In this document: positions 13,417-25,100 of the stretch, in pieces
How the letters are laid out: every line of letters starts with the position of its first letter
Position numbering within the stretch: position 1 is the stretch's first letter
Assembly (NCBI GenBank): GCA_958510875.1
Contig: OY294070.1
Coordinates: 8,494,001 to 8,558,000 of the forward strand
DNA from: Endomychus coccineus
Lineage: Eukaryota > Arthropoda > Insecta > Coleoptera > Endomychidae
Reading direction: 5' to 3'
Length of the DNA stretch: 64,000 nucleotides
Position numbers and translations under genes: made by a program
The notes under the pieces: model-generated
Told to the model about the DNA's origin: nothing
The model's database searches: none
The model's input: only the letters and a program-made list of their open reading frames with translations

Positions 13417-15136
13417 TCCTGTAAAAAAACAAACAATAGTCAATTTCCAGAATAGTAATTTGTAGTTAACATTATGGATATGTTTGCTATAGGTATCGGT
13501 ATAGGCCGAGAAAGATATGATCTTGTACAACAAAATATTATTTGTTTATTTATTTATTGATTTACTCAATTTATTAAACGAGCTAATAGATTTTATACAT
13601 ATGAATACAAAGAAGTTGAAGACAAGACATAAGATAATAACACATTTCAGCAAGATGAAATAAGAAATGAAATTAATATAAAAACAAACAAGTAGATACA
13701 TTAATGAATGAGTGGTTTGCTAATTTGAATTTGCAGGGGCTAATTTTTTTACCACATAATGAGAGAAGTTATACAGTTTTGACATTCAATATGTGTAGAT
13801 TCATTCACTTTGATAGTAAGATGTCTAAAAAAACAATTCGAATGTAAATTCTTTTTTATTCATATTTTACTATTTTATTAAAATTAAGTAGATTACCTAT
13901 TGTATACCATAAAAGTGAATGAAATGGATTTCCCTAATTTGGAACTCGAAATGGCAGATATTTATTATTTTGGAAGTAGGAAGGAGATGAGTCTCCAAGC
14001 TTTGGGTTAACATTTATTCTGACCGTTCTTGGTCCACCAAATCAACGGATTGAGTATAAAAACAGTTCAAAAATGGAGTTGTTATTAATTTTCCATCTTG
14101 TCCCCTGATATTAACGGTTTTAATGAACGGATTGGCCTAGGTTCTAAGCAAATTGAAATGGAAAATATATAAACATTTTCAATGTACGTTACATTGTCTA
14201 GTTGCTTAATTAGAATTTGTATGTTTGTAATGATAGGATATTCGACATTTTTTGATTGTGTTATCTACAATTATTAGATAAGAGCTATGAATGAAAATTT
14301 TGGAAGTTTTACATCATTATTAATAAACTATAAGAGAGTTCACACTGTGAATACGCTATAACACTATAGATAATAAATAATCACACGTATCCACTAAAAA
14401 TACTATTAAAGTACTGAGGACCTTTCGGCTACGAAGTAACCATCATCAGAGTGAACTAAATTATAAATCAAATGTACTATTTGGGAATAATAATATAAAC
14501 AACGGGTTACCTGGAGATAAACCGGAATTTAATAAACTGCTTTTTCGTTTACACATTTCCATTCTATTCTAAATTATCTAGATATTTGTCTGTACTGTGT
14601 TTTAAAAGTGATAAGCTTTTCTGAGAAATGGTGTGACAAAACATGTTCTGGTAACGCTGATTTTTCATCATTATTTTTCTTTATGTGGGCAAAATAATCC
14701 TTCTAGTGTGACCCACATAGCATTTTGAACACGACTCAATTGATTTTGTGTTTTAGCTTGTTCCTGCATCTGTAAACTGGTTGTATTGCAAATTTAGAAA
14801 ATAAACTATGGAATTTATCAATTACCGAAGAATGATAAGTGAAAAATTTGAATTTTATTGAAGTATTTGAAAGTAATGGCTCTAATTTGGTTAGTTGGCT
14901 AAGTTCCAATTTCCTTTTTGTTTAGAAATTAAGTTATTGATCCAAGATTTGTGGTAACCATTGTCCAATGCAATTTGCTGAAGTTGTTCAACTTCGTTGT
15001 TATAATTTTGCTGGCTTGTTCATATATTAGTGAACGTCTCTTTGAACCAGCAACGACCGGTCGGTAGGCATGTAAGAATTTTTATACCATAGCCGTCACT
15101 ATCTAGTAGGCTATGAATAATACTTACCTTTGCCAT
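13417..15136. other. Noncoding stretch with retroelement traces
   Basis: A TTTA-rich run at about 13540-13570 with adjoining sequence looks like the 3' tail of a minus-strand LINE. Sequence near 14415-14450 (ttcggctacgaagtaaccatcatcag) resembles the terminal region seen in the Penelope-like elements of this window. No gene is seen. Confidence 0.35.
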
Positions 15137-15392
15137 TTTCTCCCAGAAACATTGTGTGAACGTGTAAGACCTTTCGCAACGATCTGTCGATTCCAAAGCA
15201 GTGCATTTGTAGATGATGTACTCCAGACTGGATATTTCAATGTCAGAATCTTCCAATGTTTTCTTTATGTCGTGTACCAAGAAACCACCATCCTCATCCA
15301 TCCAACCATACTTCGTGAATAGGCAATGCAGAAAACATTTGAAAGCACTCGACTCACCTTGAGCCAGTTTTTTATTGATCAAAACTTCGTTC
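15137..15392 (-). CDS. Odorant-binding protein (PBP/GOBP family), internal exon
   Basis: PBP/GOBP proteins are small secreted helical carriers of hydrophobic ligands in sensillum lymph and other fluids. The exon follows a TTTCAG acceptor near 15393 (phase 2) and ends at a GTAAGT donor after ...FWEKMAK. It holds five of the six conserved cysteines with the classic spacing: CFLHC (C2-x3-C3), 39 residues to C4 in IIYKC, eight residues to C5, then C-x8-C6 ending in TQC. The signal peptide and C1 must sit on an upstream exon to the right, which I could not find; a mosaic repeat occupies the sequence immediately upstream (15425-16466). A possible last exon is at 13355-13416. The gene may be intact with distant exons or may be a fragment. 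Confidence 0.75.
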
Positions 15393-15424
15393 ATAGTTCC
15401 TGAAATACACAGAAAAAAAATGAA

Positions 15425-16466
15425 ACGTGTGGCACTCGGGGACTGCCGCGGTAAAGCTATTGCATAGCACTACGCCACTGGAAAAAGTTGGGCAGAAAAA
15501 CATCCACTACCCCTTCAAAATCTTCACGAATTATGAGTAAAAAAGAGTATCATCTTGATCTCTATGAAGAGTATTCTGTGAGAAGCATAGATAACTCTAC
15601 TACCGGTAGTAGAGTTATTTATGGTGACAAGTGTCAGTTGACTTGTAAACACAATTTTATACGAAAGTTTTAACGTTCAGATCTCGATAGCGCTTCCGGC
15701 TCCGGGATTTTCACGTGGCCTATCGAAATTAGAAGGTTCGAATTGTATAAAAACACAATTGCATGAACGCCAGACGTCTTATGTAATTAGCTACGAACGT
15801 AATAATTTTGACATATCCTCGAGGAGCTCGCTGCGCGTAAGTTAGAGTTTATACATTTTACCTCTATTCTGTTAATTTGGGGCCGTTTCGAACCCCGTGC
15901 GGCCGGCGCCAGTTGTAATAAAGTATTTTGGGCTATGGGCCGCTAGCTTTTACCTGCTTTCGGTATATTTAAGTAGCTAGAAAATTCCCTTTCGTACGTC
16001 GCATGTCAGATGCTAGTAGGTGACAGCTGAGAATACCTCAAACAGTTTTAATTAAATTTTCCTATTTAATCGACATTTTGGGGGCCGAGACTATGCTATT
16101 TAGTTGGCCCCGTTCATAAACTAACGACATGGAGCGAAAACCGCATGCGAAAAGACCTCGTTAAGACGTTCTATGTACCGTAAATTTGCACTTTTCTAAC
16201 TCGCGAGCTACGCGCTTCTCACGTGAACGTCATTCGATTTATCGAAAATTAACCAATTCAAAACAGTTTTAGACCCACTTTGGGGCTATCACGACCTTTT
16301 AAAAAGTTCAAAGTTAACATTTCGACAATTTTAAGCTCGGCCGAGCTACATGGTAGGCGGAGTGATGGGTCTTAGGATATTTTGTTACAGTATTTGTCTT
16401 TTGTTTTTTTTTCTTGATTCGGTCGCCGCGCTCAAAGCCCGTGATAAAAGCTATATGCAATAGCTT
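15425..16466. mobile_element. Mosaic repeat family X, copy 1
   Basis: The left end is acgtgtggcactcggggact; the right end is ...aaagctatatgcaatagctt. Both ends carry an AGCTAT-TGCAT-ATAGC(TT)-like hairpin. The same two ends bound copy 2 (23684-24550). The interior (about 15690-16330) is shared with copy 2 and with the insert at 27961-28875. It contains an AATAAA (~15917) and, at 16075-16095, a primer-binding-site-like tttgggggccgagac, which hints at LTR-retrotransposon material. No coding domain was recognised. Confidence 0.6.
15591..15618. repeat. 28-bp perfect palindrome
   Basis: ataactctactacc is followed immediately by its exact reverse complement, giving a gapless 28-bp palindrome centred on ACCGGT. 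It lies in the left part of repeat X copy 1. Confidence 0.9.
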
Positions 16467-16501
16467 AAAATTCAATGTGAACTTTCATATTGTAAAAATT
16501 G

Positions 16502-16636
16502 AACATTACTATGTTGATATCGCTTTTATTTGTAACTTCCGTTACTCGAGTTTTAGAACCGTCTGAAGATGGCGTAATAATGATGAACTCAAGTAATGCA
16601 AGTTACAAATAAAATCCATATCAACATAGTAGTGTT
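16502..16636. mobile_element. Hairpin MITE
   Basis: About 50 bp at 16502-16556 (gaacattactatgttgatat...) is repeated in inverse orientation at 16583-16636 with a few mismatches, leaving a ~27-bp loop. The size and structure fit a miniature inverted-repeat element. Confidence 0.75.
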
Positions 16637-16734
16637 TCTTTCCACAAGAATTAATTAACAGAAAAATTATTTGGAAGCGTTCGTTAGTTTCGCAACTATC
16701 CCAAAAAGTATCCTTTTTTAATTAACAAGTTTCT

Positions 16735-17245
16735 CATGGCCGACTCAAGAGACAGGGACAAGTTGACGCAATTAATGAAGATCTGGCAAAGATTTTGAAA
16801 TGGGAATCTGTAACCAAAACTCAAGCTTCCCCTAATATAATGATGCAAGGTCCAACCATTCCTATGAAGTCTTCCATATCCATGCTCGAGATCACGACCA
16901 ACAGCTACTTTACAACCCGGCAGCTCCTCATAATCTACAAGACATAAATTCAAACTGTCCTGGAGTAATATTTACATGTTTGGAGTTCGACTCCCAAACA
17001 TATGCTGAAGCTCTTGGATTCATCCAGAAGAGAGCTATTCGTTTGAACTTACGAGTTCATTGACATCTATAGAACATCGTAGAAACGTGGGAGATCTCTC
17101 CCTTTTCTATAGATATTTCCATGGTCGCTGTTCATCAGAAATTTCATATGTTGTTCCACCACGAGAGATGCCAGATAGGCCTGTATCCTCCAAACCTTCA
17201 AGGAAAATACGAATGCCCATTATATGTTTTCTTCTGCATCTTTGA
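16735..17245 (+). mobile_element. LINE fragment A (reverse transcriptase C-terminal region)
   Basis: The plus-strand frame at ~16740-16960 resembles the QRQVDAINxDLxKIL segment also found at 34509-34748. Sequence from ~17000 to 17245 reads GFIQKRAIR, then EHRRNVGDLSLFYRYFHGRC. These blocks are the post-RT region of one LINE family, copies of which recur at 34.1-35.1, 44.7 and 57.5-58.1 kb. It is broken by frameshifts and internal deletion. Confidence 0.75.
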
Positions 17246-18280
17246 AGAGCTATTTCATACCCTTTCGGTACTGTTTTACAAGTTTTTTTATTTTTCCCGG
17301 CTCCCTTTGTGTAATTTCCTCTATTATCGAGTGTGGCTCCACTGTCAATGCGCGAACTTTGAGGTGATTCCTCAGCTGCTCTACAGTCTAGATGTCCCAT
17401 CATTAACTAGGCTAATTTTTCTTATAAATAACCCTTGAGTACGCACTGCTCCACCTTATATCCTGTGGCTCCTGTTTTCCCATATACATCTTTTTTTCTA
17501 AATTTGTCTAAGAGCAACTCCAGTGTTTTGTTCTGAGATCTTTGTCTTCTACTTCGAGGATTTTCTGTATAAGGTGTGTTCTTATACCGCAGAAGGGCGT
17601 ATGTCTGTTCATTCACCTCAGTTCCTGTGGAGGGTGATTTAATTTAGTTTTTCACATAAGAACCATCATTGAGCTATTGATGTTTGAGCTCAGCGCTTTT
17701 ATGGTTGCTTGACTAACGGACATTATAGCTGTGTCCTTTTTTGTATCCTTTGTCCAGATTGAGTTGTACACATTCAATAAGCTTGTAAGATACTGGTTTC
17801 GACTATTTGGTTTTTGGTCCAAAGACTCCGGCCTGCGTACCTTCTGCTGTTCTGAATCTATCAGAATGTAAAAGCCTACAATGATAATCTTCGTTCTTAC
17901 CTATCGATAAGAATATTTATAGTTGAAGTTATGTATTATAGTTGTATTTGGATACCTTCTGGAAATGGCTTCAATCAATCAATTAATTTTGATTGGGTCC
18001 ATTGTGCGCCCTTGATACTCAGTCCAGCAGGCCTGTGGAAGTGCCGAATGGTAGGATTCTGCATGGACTGATGTCTCTTACGTTCTCAGGCGGCATGTAT
18101 GTGCTGCCGAGTTGTTGTAGCCTAAGAGAAGCCAGTGCTGGATATTCTACAAGGATATGAGAGGCAGTTTTGTTCGCCTATTCGCATCTACTACAACCGG
18201 GATCATCAACGATGCCCGTTATAGGTTTAGATATTTATTTAGATGGCAGTGTAATGCTGCTCATAATGAGATGATGATAA
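17246..18280 (-). mobile_element. RNase H-bearing LINE, degraded 3' part
   Basis: On the minus strand, 17422-17616 contains NEQTYALLRYKNTPY, matching the RNase H-distal segment seen at 44.7-45.2 kb (GNEQADALGRK, then LLRYRQAHYEGNP). The segment at 18000-18240 encodes a cysteine-rich stretch followed by ASHILVEYPALASLRLQQLG, typical of the C-terminal CCHC-like region of I/LOA/R1-type LINEs. It contains many stops. Confidence 0.65.
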
Positions 18281-18699
18281 AATCAAACCAACTCTTGGAC
18301 TTTAAAAGTGAAAACATTTGTACCTAATCAATTCTTGACATTGTTTACCAATAAATCGCAATAAAAACAATTGCCACGATACTTCGTGTTTATTTTATAA
18401 TGGGATTTGTAATTATTATTGCAATTCATACATTAGCTAAAGATTATTATGGAGAACTAGTGACGTATCATTTTAATTTGATGGACTATGGATTGTGTTA
18501 CGACACATTTAGGTAATTGGAAGGTTAAGTTCAAATGTTGTTAACATTCAATATCTTTGACAGCGTTTGTAATTGCACCGAATTGATTATATTTTGACTA
18601 AGTTTTATCAACCATAAAATGGGGCTGAGCCGTTTCAGGGAGTTTTAAAATTACAGGGAAATATTAAAAATTATTTATTTTTGAATTTGTGCTCCTCTT

Positions 18700-19300
18700 A
18701 ATATCAGTATTAACGAATAAAAACGATTGGAGGCTTCAGCGGAAAGCGATTCTCAAACATCAACTATGTGCCGACGTTTCAAAGACCATTTCAGGCGACA
18801 ACCTCAGGGCAGACTGGTTCTGATATTTATAGTTGGTTAATTTCACAATTCACGTTTTACTTATTTAGTTCCGGAGACTGGTCTTCCATGTTGCGGGCTC
18901 TTGAGCGGAAGGGAATCACGATGTAGGTTGTTTCAATTGTTATTGCGCCGTTTCTTTGATAAAATATCACTTTCACTAGAGTAGATATCGTTCGACCAGT
19001 CGCACCAATGTATACTTTACCGCAAGATAATGGAATGCTATGAAGCGGAGAAAGAGAATAATAAGAGTATTGGGGAGCTTGAGTGGAAATATGTTTTTAA
19101 AAATTTTTAGATATTCCATCTGTGACTGTTCGATATAAGGGATGTAGTTGTGAATGAGAAATTTGTGGTTTAATATAATTGGACCAGATGAAACATAAAA
19201 ACACGAGTTCGAATTTTAAGTTTTCGCATTCTGATGGGATGAACAACAACCTGTAATTGTTAGCGCGAAACGCTGTTGTCCTGATTCCAACCAAAAATCA
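18700..19300 (-). mobile_element. Penelope-like element remnant (GIY-YIG end)
   Basis: The minus strand reads SIPLSCGKVYIGATGRT near 18985-19040, a GIY-YIG endonuclease core (VYIG...GR). Downstream sequence (18700-18830) resembles the terminal region of these elements (gacgtttcaaagaccatttcag). Broken by stops. Confidence 0.65.
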
Positions 19301-19439
19301 AAATTTTGAAGCAAAAAAACAAGGGAACAAGGATTGTTAAAATAAAAACAAATCAAAAAAGAATCGGTATGTTAATTAAACGGTTTGGTTACAAAATTAT
19401 GAACTTTACAAGGTAATTTTCAAAAACAATTTACGTAGT

Positions 19440-20560
19440 TATCATATTAATAGTTGATACTCTTTAAATATCAAATATATTGAGTATTGTACGCTAATGT
19501 ATGGTAAATTAATTCATTTTTCAATTCAATAGGTACTATCTTATATTTGTACCATTCATTTATTAATTTATTCATGTTATTTTGTACTGATAATGTAGAG
19601 TCAGATTTTAATTTTTTGTAAGTTGTTTCATCATTTAATAGATTTCCTATTTTGTTTTCATTATCTTCTCTATGCATTATGACGGTTTTATTATTATATT
19701 TATTCGCGTTCAAAACTAATATTTGAGGGTTAGCATCTAAGAACTCTTTTGTCTTTTTTGTGTGATAGTTAAAACGATTTTTTGCTATGCCTATTTCTGC
19801 TTTCTGTTTATTCTTATTTGTCAAGATGTTACAAATTTTATTTTTTATTTAATTTTTTTCCTATACATTTTTATTTCTAATTCCGCATTCTTAATTAGCA
19901 ATTATATTGTAGAATAGGCAATTTTTTATTATCAGGCAATGCAAATTTCGAACCTAAGCTTAACGGGTGCTGCACCTCATCGGAATTTTTATCCATTGTT
20001 TACTGATTTTTTGTTTTTCATAAGCTACGCACTTCATTAAACTATTTATCTTTTTTGGTCGAATGGCTTTGATTTTGTTGAGACATTTTTTTCGAAATTG
20101 TTCTTCTAATTTTGAAAAATTTTGTGATGAAGTTGCTATCAAAATTCAGATAACAGGATTGTTTAACGACCTTAATTTTGTTTTCAACCTCTACTACATT
20201 TATGCAAGCTTCTTCAATGCACAAATTTGAACAATTTTCATGAATAAGAGAATTTAATAATTTAACAAACGCCTTCTTATTTTCCACCTTGCTAATACTT
20301 GATATTCATATACTTAAAACATTAATTAATTAATTAATGCTATAAGGACGCTTTGTGCTTGATACCGTTAGTTTTAAGAAGTCTTCTGATGATGGTCGTG
20401 AGACCAAAACGTACGTAAAGACGTAAATAATAGGAATATGTACTAGCGTAACCTATTACCCGAGAATCATTATTAATTGAAGATGTTAATTTATGAAAAA
20501 TCGCGCATACGTTAAATATACAATATTTTGTAATATATACAATGTACATGCCCATAATTT
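19440..20560 (-). mobile_element. Penelope-like element, 5' half
   Basis: The minus frame 19471-19824 (117 aa) includes NKTVIMHREDNENKIGNLL and YKKLKSDSTLSVQ, the segment that precedes the reverse transcriptase in Penelope-like elements. Frames at 19960-20287 continue upstream with frameshifts and a CSNLCIEEAC motif. The sequence at 20375-20430 (cttctgatgatggtcgtgagaccaaaacgtac) is the terminal motif seen inverted in the copies at 26.5 and 63.2 kb. The RT core itself is missing. Confidence 0.7.
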
Positions 20561-22139
20561 TTTTAAGGTAATTTAAGTTCTGTAGACTGGGGCATTTTTA
20601 TTGCAGTTATGATCAAATAATTAATACTCGGTATAAATAATTATGTAGTTGGTTTTGAAAAATGTATAGATTTATAGACGTTTTTTTTATTATTTATAGG
20701 AAAACTCGAGTATGCCTATGCTTAATTCATATAATTCATATAAAGCTTACAATTAATTTAATTAATAATGAAATACTTACTCAGGCTAATTTGAGATGTC
20801 ATATTACATATTTTGATATATTTCAAATCAGTTTCCAAATCTTCTATAGCAAAGCCGATAACGCAACTGATAAAGGTAATTATAAGAACGTAGAATGATA
20901 AAGTATTACAGAACATGATTGATAATAACTGTTACAATGTTAAGCATGCGAAAGATACTAAACTGTTGGCTTTTGTGATTAGTATAATATAAGAATATAT
21001 CTCTATCAAATTGCGGAGGATGCGAGGAATCAGTTAGGACGTACTAAAAAGTGGTAATCAATTTTTGTAGAGGAGTAGCTATTAATTCAGCAAAATGTGC
21101 AGGGTTCCCTTTAAAATTTCATGCGGAAGACCGTAGATAAATATTTCAGCCAGTCTTGATTATTGTGGCCTAACAATATACAGGGAGGACCTTCGTTAAC
21201 AATACAACAGTTTCATTTGTTTTCAAGGGGGTACGATATTCACCAGTTTAGATTCAACCCTCTAGTGATTATTATCCATATCCAAGCATTTTCAATAGCA
21301 ATTAGTTCTTTTGGACATATACCTTATTGTAAGGAATATCTATTTGAGCACCAACCTTCTTGGGAAGCCTAGGATATACCAGGGCAAGCTGAAAAGTTCG
21401 CAATGTTCTGCAAATTACCTGGGGGTGTTTCCGGTTCCCTGGAGCCCCCTGTATCTACGTCACCTTCTAGAAATTTGCACAATATTCTGAGTGTCATAGT
21501 CGTGATCGGTGAATTTGAAAACCCCCGAGAGCTAGAACTTGTTACATTTAATTAAGAAAAATTAACAAATTCCTAGAAGGTGACGTGGTTAACCGGACTC
21601 AGGGTGCACCAAATATTGCAGAAGAGTTTTTTCTTGTCGTAATCATTACTAGCAACCTTTATATCACCTCTTGAACAGTTAACGAACATTAAAAATGGTT
21701 TCTCAATTAATTTCATCGATATCTAGGGCGTCAGGACGCCCGGATACCCCGGGGGAGGTCCAAGGGGACCTCGAGGAATTTTCTTGATAGCAGATTCGTG
21801 TTCAGCGACCCCGAAAATCCCCGACTAACAAATTCGAGTCTGTTTCACCGAGTAATTAATTTTTTCAAAAAATACACTCAGAAAAATGCATTTTTTGGTT
21901 GTAGAAATGCACCAAATTTTTTCCGCAAAAAAAAATACCGGACAAATTTTCTAAATCATTTTCTGAATTAAATGCAGAAAACCGCATCTCAATCCATCCA
22001 ACTGCGGAAAGTTTGGAAGGTTTGGCCTATTTTAGTGCTTTTCCACGACTAGTATTGTCATTGTGGTTGGGGTTTTCTGAATTACTTTTAATTATTTCTC
22101 CTATTTCATGTTCTAAAGCTTACTCCTAATGTTCAGTGA
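20561..22139. other. Noncoding spacer with hairpin and dispersed repeats
   Basis: No gene is seen. An inverted repeat (acgtcaccttctagaaatttg at 21457-21477; caaattcctagaaggtgacgt at 21566-21586) marks a small foldback. A dispersed family with the consensus feel of gtgatcagcgaccccaaaaaccc appears at ~21510 and ~21800 and recurs at 29.0-29.7 kb. Confidence 0.55.
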
Positions 22140-22199
22140 CCTTATTAAAATAAAACAATGTCTTGGTTACATCTCTTGTTTCTAAGAGTGATGAGTGTG

Positions 22200-25100
22200 T
22201 TAAATGAATATGTAATTTACCATGTAGATTGCTAAGCTCCATCCAACTATCAGAGTAAGTAAATTTGATGAAGGATGTATTTTGTTTCCTACGCCTCTAA
22301 AGTCTCCGCCAAGATAATTCACACAGTGATACATTCGATTCAATCTCATGATGTCCCCGCTGCTTAAGCCATCACGTTGTCCAATTAAAGAACGTTTCGT
22401 TGGATCCTTCAAAAAAAGTAATATGTTTAAGAATTATCACAAAGTGCCGAACAAATAAATATATACATTTTTATTGAATTATAGGTTTTCCTAATTGACT
22501 TTCACAAATTCCACAATCTAGTAGTAAGAGGTCGATCAGTATGCTGTGCATTTGCCCAAAGGGTTAAGAGGGAGTGGCGATTGAGCTGTTCCAGCCTATT
22601 TGTCTCTACAATAGGCCAGATAGTTAGCCTAGGGTTTTCTGCGCCATCTACCGATAGGTAGTGAAACTTATCGTTTACTGGACTGCAATGTAACAGTCCT
22701 TACTATGATTGAGCATTATAGCTACTCGTCAATAGATTCAAATCGAGACGGGCAGCGGAACTATTAGGTTGTAATTTGATCGATTTATGCTAAACAAACC
22801 TTACCACAATTCTTATAATGTAGAAAGTTAGCACGACACCGACATTAAAATTTAAAATGATTTATATAGAATATATTTGAACTTTTTGACTGTGTGTATT
22901 TGTCGATTTATTAGAGATACGAAAACTGTTTCTACCCCATCTAGTCCAGTCAATGAAGCCGAAAAATAGTGAGAATGTAACACTTCTTTTTCTAGTTAAT
23001 GAAATCTTATGAAATTGGTGTGTGGGTTCCTGAAGGGTCCAGGATAGTAGGTGTTGCAAATCAGAAGGCCCCACTGAAAAATTTGAGTTATTGTGTAAGC
23101 TGTTCCAACCTATGAAAAAGTTATCAGATTGAAAAAAATGGTATACGTGGACTTTTGGGTCCATAATTTTTTTCGAGAAATGCACACTTTCCGAGTTTTA
23201 GCTCTTCTAGAGCCAACGAGGGGGGGGGGGGCAAAAAAAATTATATAAAAGTCAAATATGTAAGAGTCATGTATTAAAATAATCATTTGTTGTCGAAAAA
23301 TATAGATTTTCCCCTCTATAGCTCCAAAAAATTAATATTTTCCGACTTTCCCCCAAAAAACCGTAAGACTGTCAAATTAAGTTTGACGAGGGGAGAGGGG
23401 TACGGAAGGAAGGATGACTGTTCTATCTTTAAAACCTCTAGAGCCATCTTGATGAGGGTTTATGTCTTCCAAATTAAAATCGATTGGTCAGATTTTGATG
23501 AAATTCACTAAGGTGTTTGTGGAGCTGCTGATTAAGAATTTGTCATCAAAATTAAAAAGTTGCAAACAGTTGATCCAATATAGCGGCTCGTTAAAATTAG
23601 AAAATTCGGGGTAGCCAAACTATGTCAAAATGTGGAAAAATGTTATGTATGGATTTTCGTCCTCAAAATAAAAACTTTTTATTAAGCTATTGCATATAGC
23701 TTTTATCGCGGGCTTTGAGCGCGGCGACCGAATCAAGAAATTCCGTAACGAAAAATAATGTAAGACCTAAACACCTAACATGTGTCAAATTAATTAATTA
23801 ATTTGAAGTTTCTAAAAGTGAGAAATTCGCTATTTTATACGAATGTTATAACACTCTAGCGCTTTAGACTCCTGGATTTTCACGTGGCCTATCGAAATTA
23901 GAAGGTTCGAATTATCTATAATCATAATTGCATGAGCTCCAGACGTCCTCTGTAATTAGCTACGAACGAAATCATTTTGACATATGCCTCTAGGAGCTCG
24001 CTACGCGTCAGTTAGAGTTTATACGTTAGACGCGCGTAGCAGAGACCTGAGAGTACCTGTTTCTATTAAGCTATTGTATATATTGCATATAGCTTTTATC
24101 GCGGGCTTTGAGCGCGGCGACCGAATCAAGAAATTCCGTAACGAAAAATAACAGGAACTCGTTTATGTTAAGCTCTCTCGGGTGACTAATATTGAAAAAT
24201 TGTATATCAAGTCTCAAACTTATGTCTCTTATTTCAGTTATTCAGTTACCATAAACCTATAGTTTCAATGATAACAAATTCCTGAATAACCTACACGTAT
24301 TGTAAGATAATAAAAATATTTTAAACGATATTAACTTCTCATTTATTCAATAAAAGAAAAAAGTTTGTTTTCTTATCGGTCACCACGATCAAAAGTAACT
24401 TGAATTAACATCAAAGAAAAAACTTGAATTAAAATATCAAAGAAAAAAAAATACTGCATAAATTTAAAAAAATAAATAATTATAATTGCATGAGTTGAGA
24501 AAAAATGCTATGCAATAGCTTTACCGCGGCAGTCCCCGAGTGCCACACGTACCTTTTTTATATCTGTAATTTTTTTGAATAAGGGTATGCCCTTGGAGTT
24601 ACCGCCCTATTAAAAATCAATTGATTCCCTTCATATTCCGTGTAAAATAATTGTTTTAAGAAAAAGAATATAAACTTGAAAGTATTAATTTTTTAACAAC
24701 TAATAACCTCCAATCATTTTAAAATATCTTCAGGGCAATTTTTACTTAAAGTATGTATTTTACCAATATAATTACAAAAATAAAAGTCTTCATTTTGAGG
24801 TCAAAAATTCACATATAAAATTTTTCAACAGTTTTGACATAGCTTGGGGGTAGTCGATTTCCCTAATTTTAACGTGCCCCCAAATGGGATCAACTGTTTG
24901 AATTTTTTTTTAATTTTGATCGCGAATTTTTAATTAACATCCCCAAAAACGCCTCAGTTGTCAAATTCATCAAAATCGGAGCAACATATTTTCATTGGAA
25001 GATTTCAACCCCGATTAGTTTACTCAAATTTTGGAGTGGGACCTACTGTCCTTGACACTTCAGGAATCGTGTCACGAAATATCATAAAAATCCATTTACT

